From assembly GCF_017811155.1 (NCBI RefSeq), contig NZ_JACVCV010000025.1, forward strand, positions 1 through 50,173: a stretch of 50,173 bases of DNA. Direction: 5' to 3'. The translations under genes were made by a program, and so were the position numbers. The notes below the pieces were generated by a model that was not told the DNA's origin, ran no database searches, and worked only from the letters and a program-made list of their open reading frames with translations. The stretch comes from Lunatimonas salinarum. GTDB lineage: Bacteria > Bacteroidota > Bacteroidia > Cytophagales > Cyclobacteriaceae. Of the stretch, positions 8,417 to 17,676 are shown one piece after another (within the stretch, counting starts at the first letter, position 1; each line of letters begins with the position of its first letter).

Positions 8417-11071
8417 TTATTGGAATACCTCGTGCTCCGGATTACCTCCAGAAATCAGGTAGGCCATTAAGTCCTTTAATTCCTCTTCGTTCAGCCGGTT
8501 GATCAGACCTGGAAGCATCACCGAAACCTCCGAAACTTTGGTCGATTTCACCTGGCTCTTGGGTATCTCCCTTAAATCGTTAGGAGCAAAGGGATTTTGG
8601 GACACATGATACACCCCGTCTTCTTCGGTAATCAACCTGCCCACCACAGTGGACTCGTCGTTCATTACAAAGACAGTCGCTTCATATTGATCCGAAATCT
8701 CGGAACTGGGGTTGATGGTGGCATCCAGGATATCCCTTGGCGAAAAGCGTGTTCCCAGCTGCGTCAGGTCGGGACCCACTGCACCGCCCTCACCACGCAT
8801 GGCATGGCAGGATTGGCAAAGCGTGGCCTGATACATGGCATGGCCCTTCTCAAAGTCCCTGCCAGCGAGCTGAGCCATCAATGGTTCTGCTTCCTCAACC
8901 GTCCATCGACGTCCGGGTCCTTCCGGCTGAACAGCCGCCACTTGAAGATCATTGCCACTACCTGTGAGCCTAGCAGCTCCTGACATCTCGTTGTAATGGT
9001 CAAATTTATCCTTGGGAACAGTAGCCAACGCCATTTTCCTGGCACGATCGATAAAACCTACGTAGCTTCTACCGCCTTTGTATTGGAAAGCGTTGTCTAT
9101 CCAAGTGAAGTACTTTTCGTAATTCTGGTCATTCCATCCTGCTTTGGCACCTCCGAGCACCGTCGCATAATAGGTCTGCTGTGCTGGAGGCACTGCTGCC
9201 AACATCCCGGCAATATCCAATCCGTATTGGGGATTCCTCATGATCAAATCAGAGGATGAGGTAAACGTTTTCTGGAAGTTTGGATCATCTTCCGCATTAT
9301 CCAGCATGGCCAACAGCTTAGGCACCGCGGAAGGTGCTTCTAACTTGACCAAGACCTTGCCCATTACGCGGTTTAGTCGGTTGGTAGAAGCCGGGAAGTT
9401 CGGATCCAAATAGGCAATCACCTTGCTTCGCATGGCACCTGCTGGGTTATCATGGCGAAACAACACCACCTCAAATGCTCGGACAAGGTTCATTTGATCT
9501 TCTTCACTTAGTGCCGCAAAATCTGGCTTCATCAATGCTTCCAACATGCCGTTTAACTGGGACTTGCTCCCGTGCCTTGCCAGTGCGATAATCGCATGTG
9601 CCAAGGCTCTGGGATTTTCTTCGGCCAATGCCTTTGCTTGCCACTCACTTACCGGCTGATGCTCCACAGCGATACGTGCAGCATATTGGACAAAGCGATC
9701 CGCATGGCTTAGGTAGGGCCATGCGGCCTCTATGGCACCCGCCTTAGGTCCGCCTACGTGGAATTCCTCTAGCATACGGCGGATTTTGTGTTCTTCCGGA
9801 AGATCAGCTTCCTTAAGACCCTGCGACGCCTCGTTACTTAAGTCGCCTTTATAGTACACCCGATAAAGATCCGACTCCAGTCTACGTCCACCCGTGGCAA
9901 AATAAAATGCGCCATCAGGACCGAAAATACCGTCCGTCAGGGGAAGTGGAGATCCGGAAATGAACTCTTCCGCTTTCACAGCATAACTACCTCCCTGAGG
10001 GGTCATCTGCATGGCATAGATAATCCCAAAGCTCCAGTCAAAAGCAAAGATGGACCGCTTGTATTTATCGGGGAAATTGGATTTGGCACCAGAGACCACG
10101 TTAGTTGGTGAACCCTGTCCAATGTTTAAGATGGCGGGAAGATTGTCGGTATAGTCTGGAGACCACTTTTTATTGCCGGTTCTCCAGCCAAATTCACTGC
10201 CACTGGTAACGTGGTTGATACGGGTGGGTCGGTACCAAGGCATACCAAAGTCCCATTCCATATCGGAATCGTAGGTGAAAATGTCCCCCACTTCGTTAAA
10301 GGCGATGTCGAATTCATTTCGGAAGCCTACGCTGACAAGCTCCCAATGTTTGCCTTCCGGGTCAATCTTGGCAATCCATCCTCCTGGGGCACCCCGGCTA
10401 TTGGCATGCCCTCTGGGATCTTTGATCTCTGGAATCAAGTTATCATCTTCCCAAACCCGTGGAATGCGGTAGTGGTCCATCTCGGGCACATCGATGTGGT
10501 TACCGACCACGATGTACAAGGATTGTCCATCTGGAGACACCACAATACTGTGGGGGCCGTGTTCTCCTTGCCCTCCGGTAAAAGTCCTCACTTCAATCAC
10601 TTCGTCAAACTGATCGTCACCATTGGTATCCTTCAGGCGATACAACCCGGTTGCTTTGTCAAACTGGTCATTGGGATTGTGGTTTACCATCACGTAGAGG
10701 CTGTTGAAGGCATAGGTAACCGCCTGGGCAAATCCCATTCCCAACTTTTCCTCCCCGTTCGGACCAATCTTTAACTTTTCCACTTTGGGGGTCAATGAAT
10801 CGGATCCTATGGCAGGTATCTCAAGGCGATAAATCGCACCATACTGATCGGAAGTGATCATCCTTCCCTTATCGTCAAAGGTCATTCCCACCCAGGATCC
10901 CTGATCGTTTACGCCAGGGCTATACAGGTGTTCTACCTCAAACCCAGAAGGAAATTTTAATTTATCCACCTTGGGATTGGGCTCCCGTGTTTCTTCCTGA
11001 CCACCGCAGGCAAAGAGCAGTGCGGCGATAAGCAGCACCGGGAAGTGCTTGAATACGAGTTTATAATTCAT
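8417..11071 (-). CDS. PVC-type cytochrome c / membrane-bound dehydrogenase-like lipoprotein
   Basis: An 884-residue lipoprotein (signal ending ALLFAC). The N-terminal half is a sugar-dehydrogenase-like beta-propeller (LKFPSGFEVEHLY, then HGPHSIVVSPDGQSLYIVVG). The middle (about 430-640) is helical and HEAT-like. The C-terminus is a heme domain with CQSCH at 752-756 and the typical downstream pattern VGPDLTQLGTRF and DILDATINPSSEIS. This is the Pirellula/Verrucomicrobium-type heme-binding architecture. It could pass electrons from an exported sugar oxidation to the respiratory chain, and so create the 3-keto sugar needed by DUF1080. Whether the propeller itself is catalytic is uncertain. It is the first gene of the catabolic run. 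Confidence 0.85.
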   Translation of the reverse strand: MNYKLVFKHFPVLLIAALLFACGGQEETREPNPKVDKLKFPSGFEVEHLYSPGVNDQGSWVGMTFDDKGRMITSDQYGAIYRLEIPAIGSDSLTPKVEKLKIGPNGEEKLGMGFAQAVTYAFNSLYVMVNHNPNDQFDKATGLYRLKDTNGDDQFDEVIEVRTFTGGQGEHGPHSIVVSPDGQSLYIVVGNHIDVPEMDHYRIPRVWEDDNLIPEIKDPRGHANSRGAPGGWIAKIDPEGKHWELVSVGFRNEFDIAFNEVGDIFTYDSDMEWDFGMPWYRPTRINHVTSGSEFGWRTGNKKWSPDYTDNLPAILNIGQGSPTNVVSGAKSNFPDKYKRSIFAFDWSFGIIYAMQMTPQGGSYAVKAEEFISGSPLPLTDGIFGPDGAFYFATGGRRLESDLYRVYYKGDLSNEASQGLKEADLPEEHKIRRMLEEFHVGGPKAGAIEAAWPYLSHADRFVQYAARIAVEHQPVSEWQAKALAEENPRALAHAIIALARHGSKSQLNGMLEALMKPDFAALSEEDQMNLVRAFEVVLFRHDNPAGAMRSKVIAYLDPNFPASTNRLNRVMGKVLVKLEAPSAVPKLLAMLDNAEDDPNFQKTFTSSSDLIMRNPQYGLDIAGMLAAVPPAQQTYYATVLGGAKAGWNDQNYEKYFTWIDNAFQYKGGRSYVGFIDRARKMALATVPKDKFDHYNEMSGAARLTGSGNDLQVAAVQPEGPGRRWTVEEAEPLMAQLAGRDFEKGHAMYQATLCQSCHAMRGEGGAVGPDLTQLGTRFSPRDILDATINPSSEISDQYEATVFVMNDESTVVGRLITEEDGVYHVSQNPFAPNDLREIPKSQVKSTKVSEVSVMLPGLINRLNEEELKDLMAYLISGGNPEHEVFQ

Positions 11072-11224
11072 TGGTTATCTGTTATTGTTGTTATTTCGTG
11101 TATCGATTTATCATACAGGGTGAAACGGACTTGAAAGTTATCGCATATTATTGGCAAACAAAAACCGATGGTGGGATGAGTGTGCCATTTATAAATTTAG
11201 GCCTGCTGTTGAATGAAACCAAGT
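11072..11224. other. Leader and promoter region of the catabolic operon
   Basis: This is the gap before the first gene of the six-gene run. On the minus strand it holds TAACTTTC, a one-base variant of the Bacteroidota TAnnTTTG box, but I see no well-placed TTG partner. The CCTGTACT element found before three other operons is not present in the same form here. Confidence 0.3.
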
Positions 11225-11265
11225 AAGCACCGGAGGGCAATTTATATGCTGCCATTCCGGTGCTT
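11225..11265 (-). terminator. Hairpin terminator after susD of pair 1
   Basis: Perfect 10-bp arms AAGCACCGGA/TCCGGTGCTT with a 21-nt loop, 39 bp past the stop of the susD-like gene. The T-tract that follows on the minus strand is weak (ACTTGGTTTC), so termination may be partial. Confidence 0.55.
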
Positions 11266-11303
11266 AAATTTTGACAAACTACCTGTATTTCAGAAATATC
11301 CGA

Positions 11304-12809
11304 TTAGAAGTGCGGAGTGATTTCTGCTTCTGCAGCTGGTAGTGCATAGTATTTAGTGATGTTGGTAAAGGCAATAGATCGAAACGTAGCTCCGGCAGGA
11401 TAGTAGTAATCCAGCGGATTGGCCAGCGCACGTGCGCCAAAATCACCAATGATCTCCTGCACCCTGTCCGCCCGGGTAATGTCAAACCAGCGCTTGTTTT
11501 CAAAGGCCAATTCTACCCTTCTTTCCTTAAAGATGGCTTCTCGCATATCGGCCTGCCCGGATGCGGTCGAATTTGCTAATCCGGCACGGTTCCGAACCTG
11601 ATTCAAGTACCCTGCAGCCTCTACTGTCTTACCCTGTTCATTCAAAGCTTCCGCTAAGAAGAGTAACACCTCCGCATAGCGGTAAATGGGCCAATTCATG
11701 CCATGAACATTGTGCAGGGCATGATGCTTGGCGTATTTCTTTATGTATGGATATACCTTATCTTCCCGGTCACTGCCTGCTATCTCAACATAAGCGATGG
11801 AAGCATCCTTTCTCAGGTCGCCTTCCTCATATGCCGCAATAATATCTGGGGTAGGAATATTATTTCCTTCACCGTCCAGCGGCTGCGGGTTGGAAGTACC
11901 GGTAATGGGCTGCAATTCCTGCAAAGAAATGGGCCGTGGCATAAAGCTGTACAGGAAACTACTATGCAAGCCCTCTGGGCCTTCCAGAAACTGGATCTCG
12001 AATAGAGACTCCGCATTGTTTTTATTGCCCACACTTTCGGAAAACACATCCTCGTAATTGCCGATCAACGAATACTCCCCGCTATTGACAATACCCTTCA
12101 GCAGAGTCTCAGCTTCTGCCCAGCGCTTCTGGGTTATAAATACGTCTGCCAGCAACATTTGGGCGGCACCCTTGGAGGCACGGCCCACACCCTGCTGTGA
12201 ACGCACAGGGAGCAAGTTAACAGCAGATTGGATATCACTGATCAACTGTGCATAAATCTCAGATTCCGGAGCCAAAGGCTGGGCCGCTTCTTCCCGGGTA
12301 GTCACCGGGACTAAATGCAGCGGAACACTTCCGAAATACCGGGCCAACTCGTAATAGGCGTATCCGCGAAGAAATAGCGTCTGCCCTTTTAAATTGTCCT
12401 TCGCTGCCTGATTGAATTCGACCTGGTCGATCTGGCTCAAAATCTGGTTAGCACGTGCAATGATCAGGTAATCCTGTCGGTATTGGTTCAATACGTGTGT
12501 GTTGGTCGTAATTCCCTGATCATCCGGCAAGCAGTGGTCGGAGATATCTTCCTGTTGCTCTGTAGCACCAAAGTTAATATTACGGGCATAGATGGTATTG
12601 TCCGAGCGCATCTCACACAACAACCAAGATCGGGTGTTTGCGATCGTCCGTAGCGGCGCATAGGTAGCATTTACGGCTTGTTGGAAATCAGATTCTGTTT
12701 TGTAAAACGTCGCCGAACTTAGGGATGTTTCTGGGGCAATTGTCAAGAAGTCTTCGCAACTTGACATAATTATTCCCAATAGTGCTATATATATCGATAT
12801 TTTTTTCAT
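11304..12809 (-). CDS. SusD/RagB-family outer-membrane lipoprotein, pair 1
   Basis: A 501-residue lipoprotein with lipobox GIIMSSC (Cys18) followed by EDFLTIAPETSLSSATFYKT, the standard opening of SusD proteins. TPR-type helices follow (QTLFLRGYAYYELARYFGSV at about 148-167). The C-terminal motif VRNRAGLANS, then KERRVELAFENKRWFDITRA, is the SusD hallmark. SusD proteins act as the lid of the SusC pore and bind the incoming glycan or oligosaccharide at the cell surface. It follows susC by 29 bp. It differs clearly from the other two SusD proteins here, so each pair should have its own ligand. Confidence 0.93.
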   Translation of the reverse strand: MKKISIYIALLGIIMSSCEDFLTIAPETSLSSATFYKTESDFQQAVNATYAPLRTIANTRSWLLCEMRSDNTIYARNINFGATEQQEDISDHCLPDDQGITTNTHVLNQYRQDYLIIARANQILSQIDQVEFNQAAKDNLKGQTLFLRGYAYYELARYFGSVPLHLVPVTTREEAAQPLAPESEIYAQLISDIQSAVNLLPVRSQQGVGRASKGAAQMLLADVFITQKRWAEAETLLKGIVNSGEYSLIGNYEDVFSESVGNKNNAESLFEIQFLEGPEGLHSSFLYSFMPRPISLQELQPITGTSNPQPLDGEGNNIPTPDIIAAYEEGDLRKDASIAYVEIAGSDREDKVYPYIKKYAKHHALHNVHGMNWPIYRYAEVLLFLAEALNEQGKTVEAAGYLNQVRNRAGLANSTASGQADMREAIFKERRVELAFENKRWFDITRADRVQEIIGDFGARALANPLDYYYPAGATFRSIAFTNITKYYALPAAEAEITPHF

Positions 12810-12838
12810 TTGTCGGTCAATTTAAGGTGAAAGTGGCT

Positions 12839-15800
12839 TTAGAACGTAAAGTTTGCACCTATGGTAAAGGTACGTGGAACCGGGTATCCGGTCAAGTCGA
12901 TTCCTGGACTCAGGTTTCCACCGTCTCCTTGTCCGTTGTCTTGCTGGCTAACCTCCGGATTGGGTCCTCCCCAATAAGGTGTAAAGATGTAAACATTCTG
13001 CACGGAGGCATAAAACCTGGCCGCCTTTACCACATTCGCGATGGCCCCTGCATTGAAGCCAAGCGTGATGTTTTTGATGGAAAAGAAGGATGCATCCCAA
13101 ACAAAGTTGCTGTTTGCCCAATCTCGTTCGATACCGGTTACGTTTCCGCCACCCACAGTGGTTCCGAAAATTCCCTCTCCCGGATCTTCGGGCGAACGGA
13201 AGCGGTCAGTCGCTTTACGAACCATATTGAACACGCCGTCCAGGTTGGCGGTACTAAACAAGTGGCGCATGTACAGCTGATTTCCGTGCGATCCGGAAGT
13301 GATGATATTCATGTCCCACTTTCCATACTTGAAGTTGTTGGTGATGCCATACGTGAAATCCGGAAAGGGATTGCCAATGATCGTACGGTCGTCGTTGTTT
13401 CCACCGATCGTGATGATCCCATCTCCGTTGATATCTTCCAACTTGATCGAACCTACCCTAGAACGTCCAGGTACCTGAGGAGAACTGTTCAGATCTTCCT
13501 CGTTCATGTAGTTCCCTAGTTTTCTCAGTCCGTAAAACTGTCCGAACGGCTGCCCCACTTGCGTAATGTGGAATTGACCGTAAACGCGATCGATCCCTTC
13601 TGCCAGCGCCATTACCCGGTTACGGTTAAAGGAAATGTTTGCATTGGTGGTCCAAAGCAGTTTTCCCTGCGTGTTTCGGGTCGTGACTGAGAATTCATGT
13701 CCCCAAAACTTAATCTCTCCAATGTTATCGGTGATGCTACCGAAGCCTGCTTCCTGAGGTATCTGCACATTATAAAGCAGGTTGGTAGTATTCTTGGTAT
13801 AAAAATCATACACAAACTGAACACGGTCATCAAACAAACCCAGGTCCAATCCGACATCAAACTGATGGGTTGTTTCCCATCCCAAGAAAGGGTTTTGGAG
13901 TGAGGTAACCGCCGCTCCAGGTACCACAGTATTGTTAAAAACGTGATTTACGGTATTGTTTACCAGGGCGTACTGCGTGTAATTACCGATGTTATTGTTA
14001 CCGGTTACTCCGTAGCTACCCCGCATTTTCATGAAGGAAACTTTGTCACTGGTACTAAGGAAGCCTTCGTCAGACACCACCCATCCTGCAGATACGGAAG
14101 GAAATACCCCCCACCTGTTTTCCGAACCAAATCGGGAAGATCCGTCGGCACGGATGGCAGCCGTCAATAAGTACTTGCCTTGGTAATTATAGGTTAGTCG
14201 GCTTAGGAAAGAGGTCAATGCCCACTCCTGCACGTCAGAAATCGTACTTCCTCTGTTAATGTTTAGCGCACCCTGTATGGTTGGTAAACGATCGTCTGCA
14301 TAGGTATCTCCCACCACTTGAGTACGATCCAATCGGAAGTACTGGTTGGTAAATCCGCCCAACAACTGGAAGTTGTGATCGTTGATCGACTTGGTATAGG
14401 TTACTGTGTTTTCGTTCAACCAGCTGAAGATTTCCCGATCATCCCGTGTCGAACGCGCTACCGTGGGAATGGCTTGGTTCATCCCCGGCGTGGCCGTTGA
14501 CGGATTGAAGTAAAAGAACCTGTCGTTTCTGAGCTCCGCGTTGATGGTCGATTTGAGTTCCAGCCCCTCGATAGGTTGGTACTGAATGTAGGCATTGGAA
14601 AGCAAGTTGGTCTCTTTGGTCTCATTGGTAATTTCCAAGGCTGAACGTACGTAATTTGGATAGGCGAAGATGTTACCGGTTTCACTGGGAAACCGATTAA
14701 AGTAGGTTAGTTCCCCGTTTTCGTCGTATATAGGCATGTTTGGCCAGGTATGCAAGGCATTAAATAAAATACCCGTACCCCTGGACCCATCGGTTCTGGG
14801 GATATTGTCACGAATGTAGGTGGGGGCCAGGTTAAACCCCACGGTTAGCTTGTCCGATACTTTGAAGTCGGAATTGATTCGCAACGAAAAGCGCTCATAG
14901 TCGGTGTTCAGTACAACGCCTTCCTGGTCAAAAAACCCTGCCACAATCGAAGTCCGCATTTTTTCGGTATTGTTGTTAATTGTCAGATTATAGTTGGAAA
15001 TCGGTGCGGTCTGAAGCAAGGCATCGTACCAGTCTTGGGTTTGTCCTTCGTATTGGGAAGGATTCTGAAACATGGCAGGCACAGGACGTCCCGCATCTTC
15101 GAAGTATTCCTTTTTAAACTGTGCAAACTCCACGGCGTCCATCATTTCTAAGCGGTTATAATGAGGTACGTTTTGCAGTCCCCGGTACACATTGAGAGAT
15201 ACGCTTGACTGTCCGGCCTTGCCTCTTTTGGTAGTGATCAGCACGACACCATTTGCCGCACGAGACCCGTAGAGGGAAGTAGAAGCGGCATCCTTCAAAA
15301 CGGTAATGTCCTGAATCTCGTCCGGGTTCAAAGTGGAGATGTCACCCGTAATGGGAAACCCATCCACTACGTATAAAGGCTCACTTCCCGCAGATACCGA
15401 TAACTGTCCTCGGATACGTACGTTCATTCCTCTGCCCGGCTGTCCAGTAGTTTGATTGATTTGCACTCCGGCCAACTGTCCTTGTAGTTTCTGTGCCATT
15501 AAGGGAACCGGAATATCCAACAGGTCATCCCCTTGTATGGTCTGTACCGCCCCCGTGATCTCCTTCTTCAACTGGCTACCATAGCCCACAACCACTACCT
15601 CACTAAGGTCGCTCATGGAAGAGGCCAGTGTAATTTCATAGCTCGTCTGCCCGGACAGAACGGGAACTTCTTTGGTGGTGTAACCAATGTAGCTTACCGT
15701 CAATACTTCTCCCGGAGACGCATTGACCTGAAACATCCCGTCCAGGTCGGTTACGCTTCCCCGAGTTGTTCCTTTGACCAACACAGATACGCCAGGTATG

Positions 15801-15940
15801 GTCTCGTTATCACCTTCGGAACGAACTACGCCTGAGATGGCGGATTGTGCCCAGCTGCCCAGGGCGAGCAGCATGGATACAAAAGTAAGGAGCAGCGATT
15901 TGCCACTCCCGGTCAAGTAATGATTTACCTTCATAATCAT
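12839..15940 (-). CDS. SusC/RagA-family TonB-dependent receptor, pair 1
   Basis: A 1033-residue outer-membrane receptor. A signal peptide ending SWAQ is followed by a carboxypeptidase-like domain (ISGVVRSEGDNETIPGVSVL and TDLDGMFQV), the TonB-box region (EVVVVGYGSQ), a plug (PLYVVDGFPITGDI, SLYGSRAANGVVLITTKRG) and a barrel ending FTIGANFTF. ATGs at 15940 and 15934 are both possible; the second matches the signal better. It imports the ligand bound by its SusD using TonB energy. A TACGTTTG box and a shared upstream element precede it. No N-terminal STN signalling domain is present, so it does not seem to signal to an anti-sigma factor itself. Confidence 0.95.
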   Translation of the reverse strand: MIMKVNHYLTGSGKSLLLTFVSMLLALGSWAQSAISGVVRSEGDNETIPGVSVLVKGTTRGSVTDLDGMFQVNASPGEVLTVSYIGYTTKEVPVLSGQTSYEITLASSMSDLSEVVVVGYGSQLKKEITGAVQTIQGDDLLDIPVPLMAQKLQGQLAGVQINQTTGQPGRGMNVRIRGQLSVSAGSEPLYVVDGFPITGDISTLNPDEIQDITVLKDAASTSLYGSRAANGVVLITTKRGKAGQSSVSLNVYRGLQNVPHYNRLEMMDAVEFAQFKKEYFEDAGRPVPAMFQNPSQYEGQTQDWYDALLQTAPISNYNLTINNNTEKMRTSIVAGFFDQEGVVLNTDYERFSLRINSDFKVSDKLTVGFNLAPTYIRDNIPRTDGSRGTGILFNALHTWPNMPIYDENGELTYFNRFPSETGNIFAYPNYVRSALEITNETKETNLLSNAYIQYQPIEGLELKSTINAELRNDRFFYFNPSTATPGMNQAIPTVARSTRDDREIFSWLNENTVTYTKSINDHNFQLLGGFTNQYFRLDRTQVVGDTYADDRLPTIQGALNINRGSTISDVQEWALTSFLSRLTYNYQGKYLLTAAIRADGSSRFGSENRWGVFPSVSAGWVVSDEGFLSTSDKVSFMKMRGSYGVTGNNNIGNYTQYALVNNTVNHVFNNTVVPGAAVTSLQNPFLGWETTHQFDVGLDLGLFDDRVQFVYDFYTKNTTNLLYNVQIPQEAGFGSITDNIGEIKFWGHEFSVTTRNTQGKLLWTTNANISFNRNRVMALAEGIDRVYGQFHITQVGQPFGQFYGLRKLGNYMNEEDLNSSPQVPGRSRVGSIKLEDINGDGIITIGGNNDDRTIIGNPFPDFTYGITNNFKYGKWDMNIITSGSHGNQLYMRHLFSTANLDGVFNMVRKATDRFRSPEDPGEGIFGTTVGGGNVTGIERDWANSNFVWDASFFSIKNITLGFNAGAIANVVKAARFYASVQNVYIFTPYWGGPNPEVSQQDNGQGDGGNLSPGIDLTGYPVPRTFTIGANFTF

Positions 15941-15987
15941 TTGGTTTTTTGGGTTAATAATAGATTTAACGCCAGGCAGTATCCTGC

Positions 15988-16050
15988 CAAACGTAATTCT
16001 AATTAACGCTAAAGTTTTCTATAAACCATCCTGTACTATGCTGCTTCAAA
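15988..16050 (-). promoter_or_regulatory. Promoter and upstream element of susCD pair 1
   Basis: On the minus strand TACGTTTG (15988-15995) matches the Bacteroidota -7 consensus TAnnTTTG exactly. Thirty bases further upstream begins an element (plus-strand reading ACCATCCTGTACTATGCTGC at 16025-16044) that recurs at the same distance before susCD pair 2. There is no TTG at -33, so the element may be an activator site replacing it. Confidence 0.55.
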
Positions 16051-16077
16051 AAATCATATAGGTTAAAAAAAAAGAAA

Positions 16078-16112
16078 AGCCAGAGAAAATCCCTGTAAGG
16101 ACCTCTCTGGCT
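16078..16112 (-). terminator. Rho-independent terminator after susD of pair 2
   Basis: Perfect arms AGCCAGAGA/TCTCTGGCT with a 17-nt loop. On the minus strand the hairpin is followed by TTTTCTTTTTTTTT. It separates the two susCD transcription units, which therefore have separate promoters. Confidence 0.9.
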
Positions 16113-16153
16113 GAATGGACATTCATGGATAGGTTACCTATCCAAAAACGATG

Positions 16154-17659
16154 CTAGTAACCCGGGTTCTGTCGGGTAGATGGATTAATCCGCATCTGTA
16201 CTTCAGGGATTGGAAAGAGCACCTGATGCGCCTCAAACACAAAATCATCATTGGAAAAAGGAATACCTCCTCGGGAAGTAGTCGGATTGGCACGCTCCCT
16301 AAGCCCGTATGCATTCAGGAAAGAAACCAACTCGGGCGTAGTCATCGTGCGCTTCAGATCCAGCCAACGGTGGTTTTCAAAGGCCAGTTCAATCCTTCGC
16401 TCTTTAAGCACCGCCTCCCGGAACGCAGCCTGACTTAAACCGCTCAACGGATCCAAGCCGGCACGCTCCCGAATGGCATTCAGGTAGCCAAATGCTTCTC
16501 CGGTGGGTCCGCTAGCTTCGTTGATCGCCTCAGCCAGCATAAGCAACACATCCGCATACCGTATCACCGGCCAGTTGTCATTGGTAACCCCCCGAATCGT
16601 ATGGGGATGATTGAATTTATTGATAAACGGAACGGGAACCCACTGTCCTTGCAGGTTGGTATAGCCCTCCTGTAAAGACGGTTCCTTTCGCAGGTCTCCC
16701 TCTTCGTATGCAGCAATGATATCCCTTGTAGGTGTGTTCCATCCACCCCCTTCCTGGCCAGGAAAGTTGATCACAGCACCACCGGATTCACGCGGTGCAA
16801 AGGTGTAAATAAAGCTGCTGTGCACCCCAAACAGGTTGTCCCCTTGGTATTGAATATCCCAAATTGATTCTTTGTGGTTTTTATTGGCTGGCACAAAGAT
16901 GTCGCCATAGTTTGGAAGTAACTCATACCCTAAGGTAGTCACCTGATTAAGGGCCGCAATCGCCTGCGGGTATTCCTTGCGGGTAAGGTGTACCTTACCT
17001 AGCAGCGAAAGCGCTGCTCCTCTAGTTACCCGACCAGTTTGATTGGCCGGATGGCTTACAGGCAACGCCGCGATCGCATCGTTTAGATCTGCGACAATCA
17101 ATTGGTAAACGGTCTCTACGGGCTGTCGCTCTAACGCAAATGCCTCAGAGGGTGTACTTACCGGTTCCGTTACAATAATCACATCTCCAAAATGCTGCAC
17201 CAACTGAAAATACAGGTATGCACGGATCATCTTCATCTCCCCCTCTGCCCGCCGTTTTACGGCATCTGAGGCATTGGCGTCCGGTAGGCGAACCAGGGTG
17301 GTGTTCACATTGACCATTACACTGTAGATATTGTTGTACAGGGTTGCCACATTCGGTGTAGCAGCGTTGTACTGCCAAAACTCGATCGCTTCCAGGGCCG
17401 GCCCGTTACCTCTATTGCCTACATTGAAATGAAGGGTCGTGTTGTCGGAAATGTACTCGTTGTACTGCCATTCGTTATTGAAATGGCCACGAAGCATACC
17501 ATAAACGCCGGCAACTGCCTGTTCTACTTCTTTTTCATTGCTATAGAAGGTATCGGCCACCAAGACCGTAGGGTCTGTCTTGTTAAGAAACTCATCGCTA
17601 CAAGAAGCGCAAGCCAACACAATCCCTGCCATTATGGAATAAACTGTTGTATTTTTCAT
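16154..17659 (-). CDS. SusD/RagB-family outer-membrane lipoprotein, pair 2
   Basis: A 501-residue lipoprotein with signal MKNTTVYSIMAGIVLACASC, then SDEFLNKTDPTVLVADTFY, the standard SusD opening. A TPR-like helix MKMIRAYLYFQLVQHFGDV and the C-terminal KERRIELAFENHRWLDLKR are present. It is the surface glycan-binding partner of the SusC protein encoded 17 bp upstream. The length equals that of the pair-1 SusD, but the sequences differ widely, which points to a different ligand or to an old duplication. A strong terminator follows the gene. Confidence 0.93.
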   Translation of the reverse strand: MKNTTVYSIMAGIVLACASCSDEFLNKTDPTVLVADTFYSNEKEVEQAVAGVYGMLRGHFNNEWQYNEYISDNTTLHFNVGNRGNGPALEAIEFWQYNAATPNVATLYNNIYSVMVNVNTTLVRLPDANASDAVKRRAEGEMKMIRAYLYFQLVQHFGDVIIVTEPVSTPSEAFALERQPVETVYQLIVADLNDAIAALPVSHPANQTGRVTRGAALSLLGKVHLTRKEYPQAIAALNQVTTLGYELLPNYGDIFVPANKNHKESIWDIQYQGDNLFGVHSSFIYTFAPRESGGAVINFPGQEGGGWNTPTRDIIAAYEEGDLRKEPSLQEGYTNLQGQWVPVPFINKFNHPHTIRGVTNDNWPVIRYADVLLMLAEAINEASGPTGEAFGYLNAIRERAGLDPLSGLSQAAFREAVLKERRIELAFENHRWLDLKRTMTTPELVSFLNAYGLRERANPTTSRGGIPFSNDDFVFEAHQVLFPIPEVQMRINPSTRQNPGY

Positions 17660-17676
17660 CTTTACTGGGATTATTA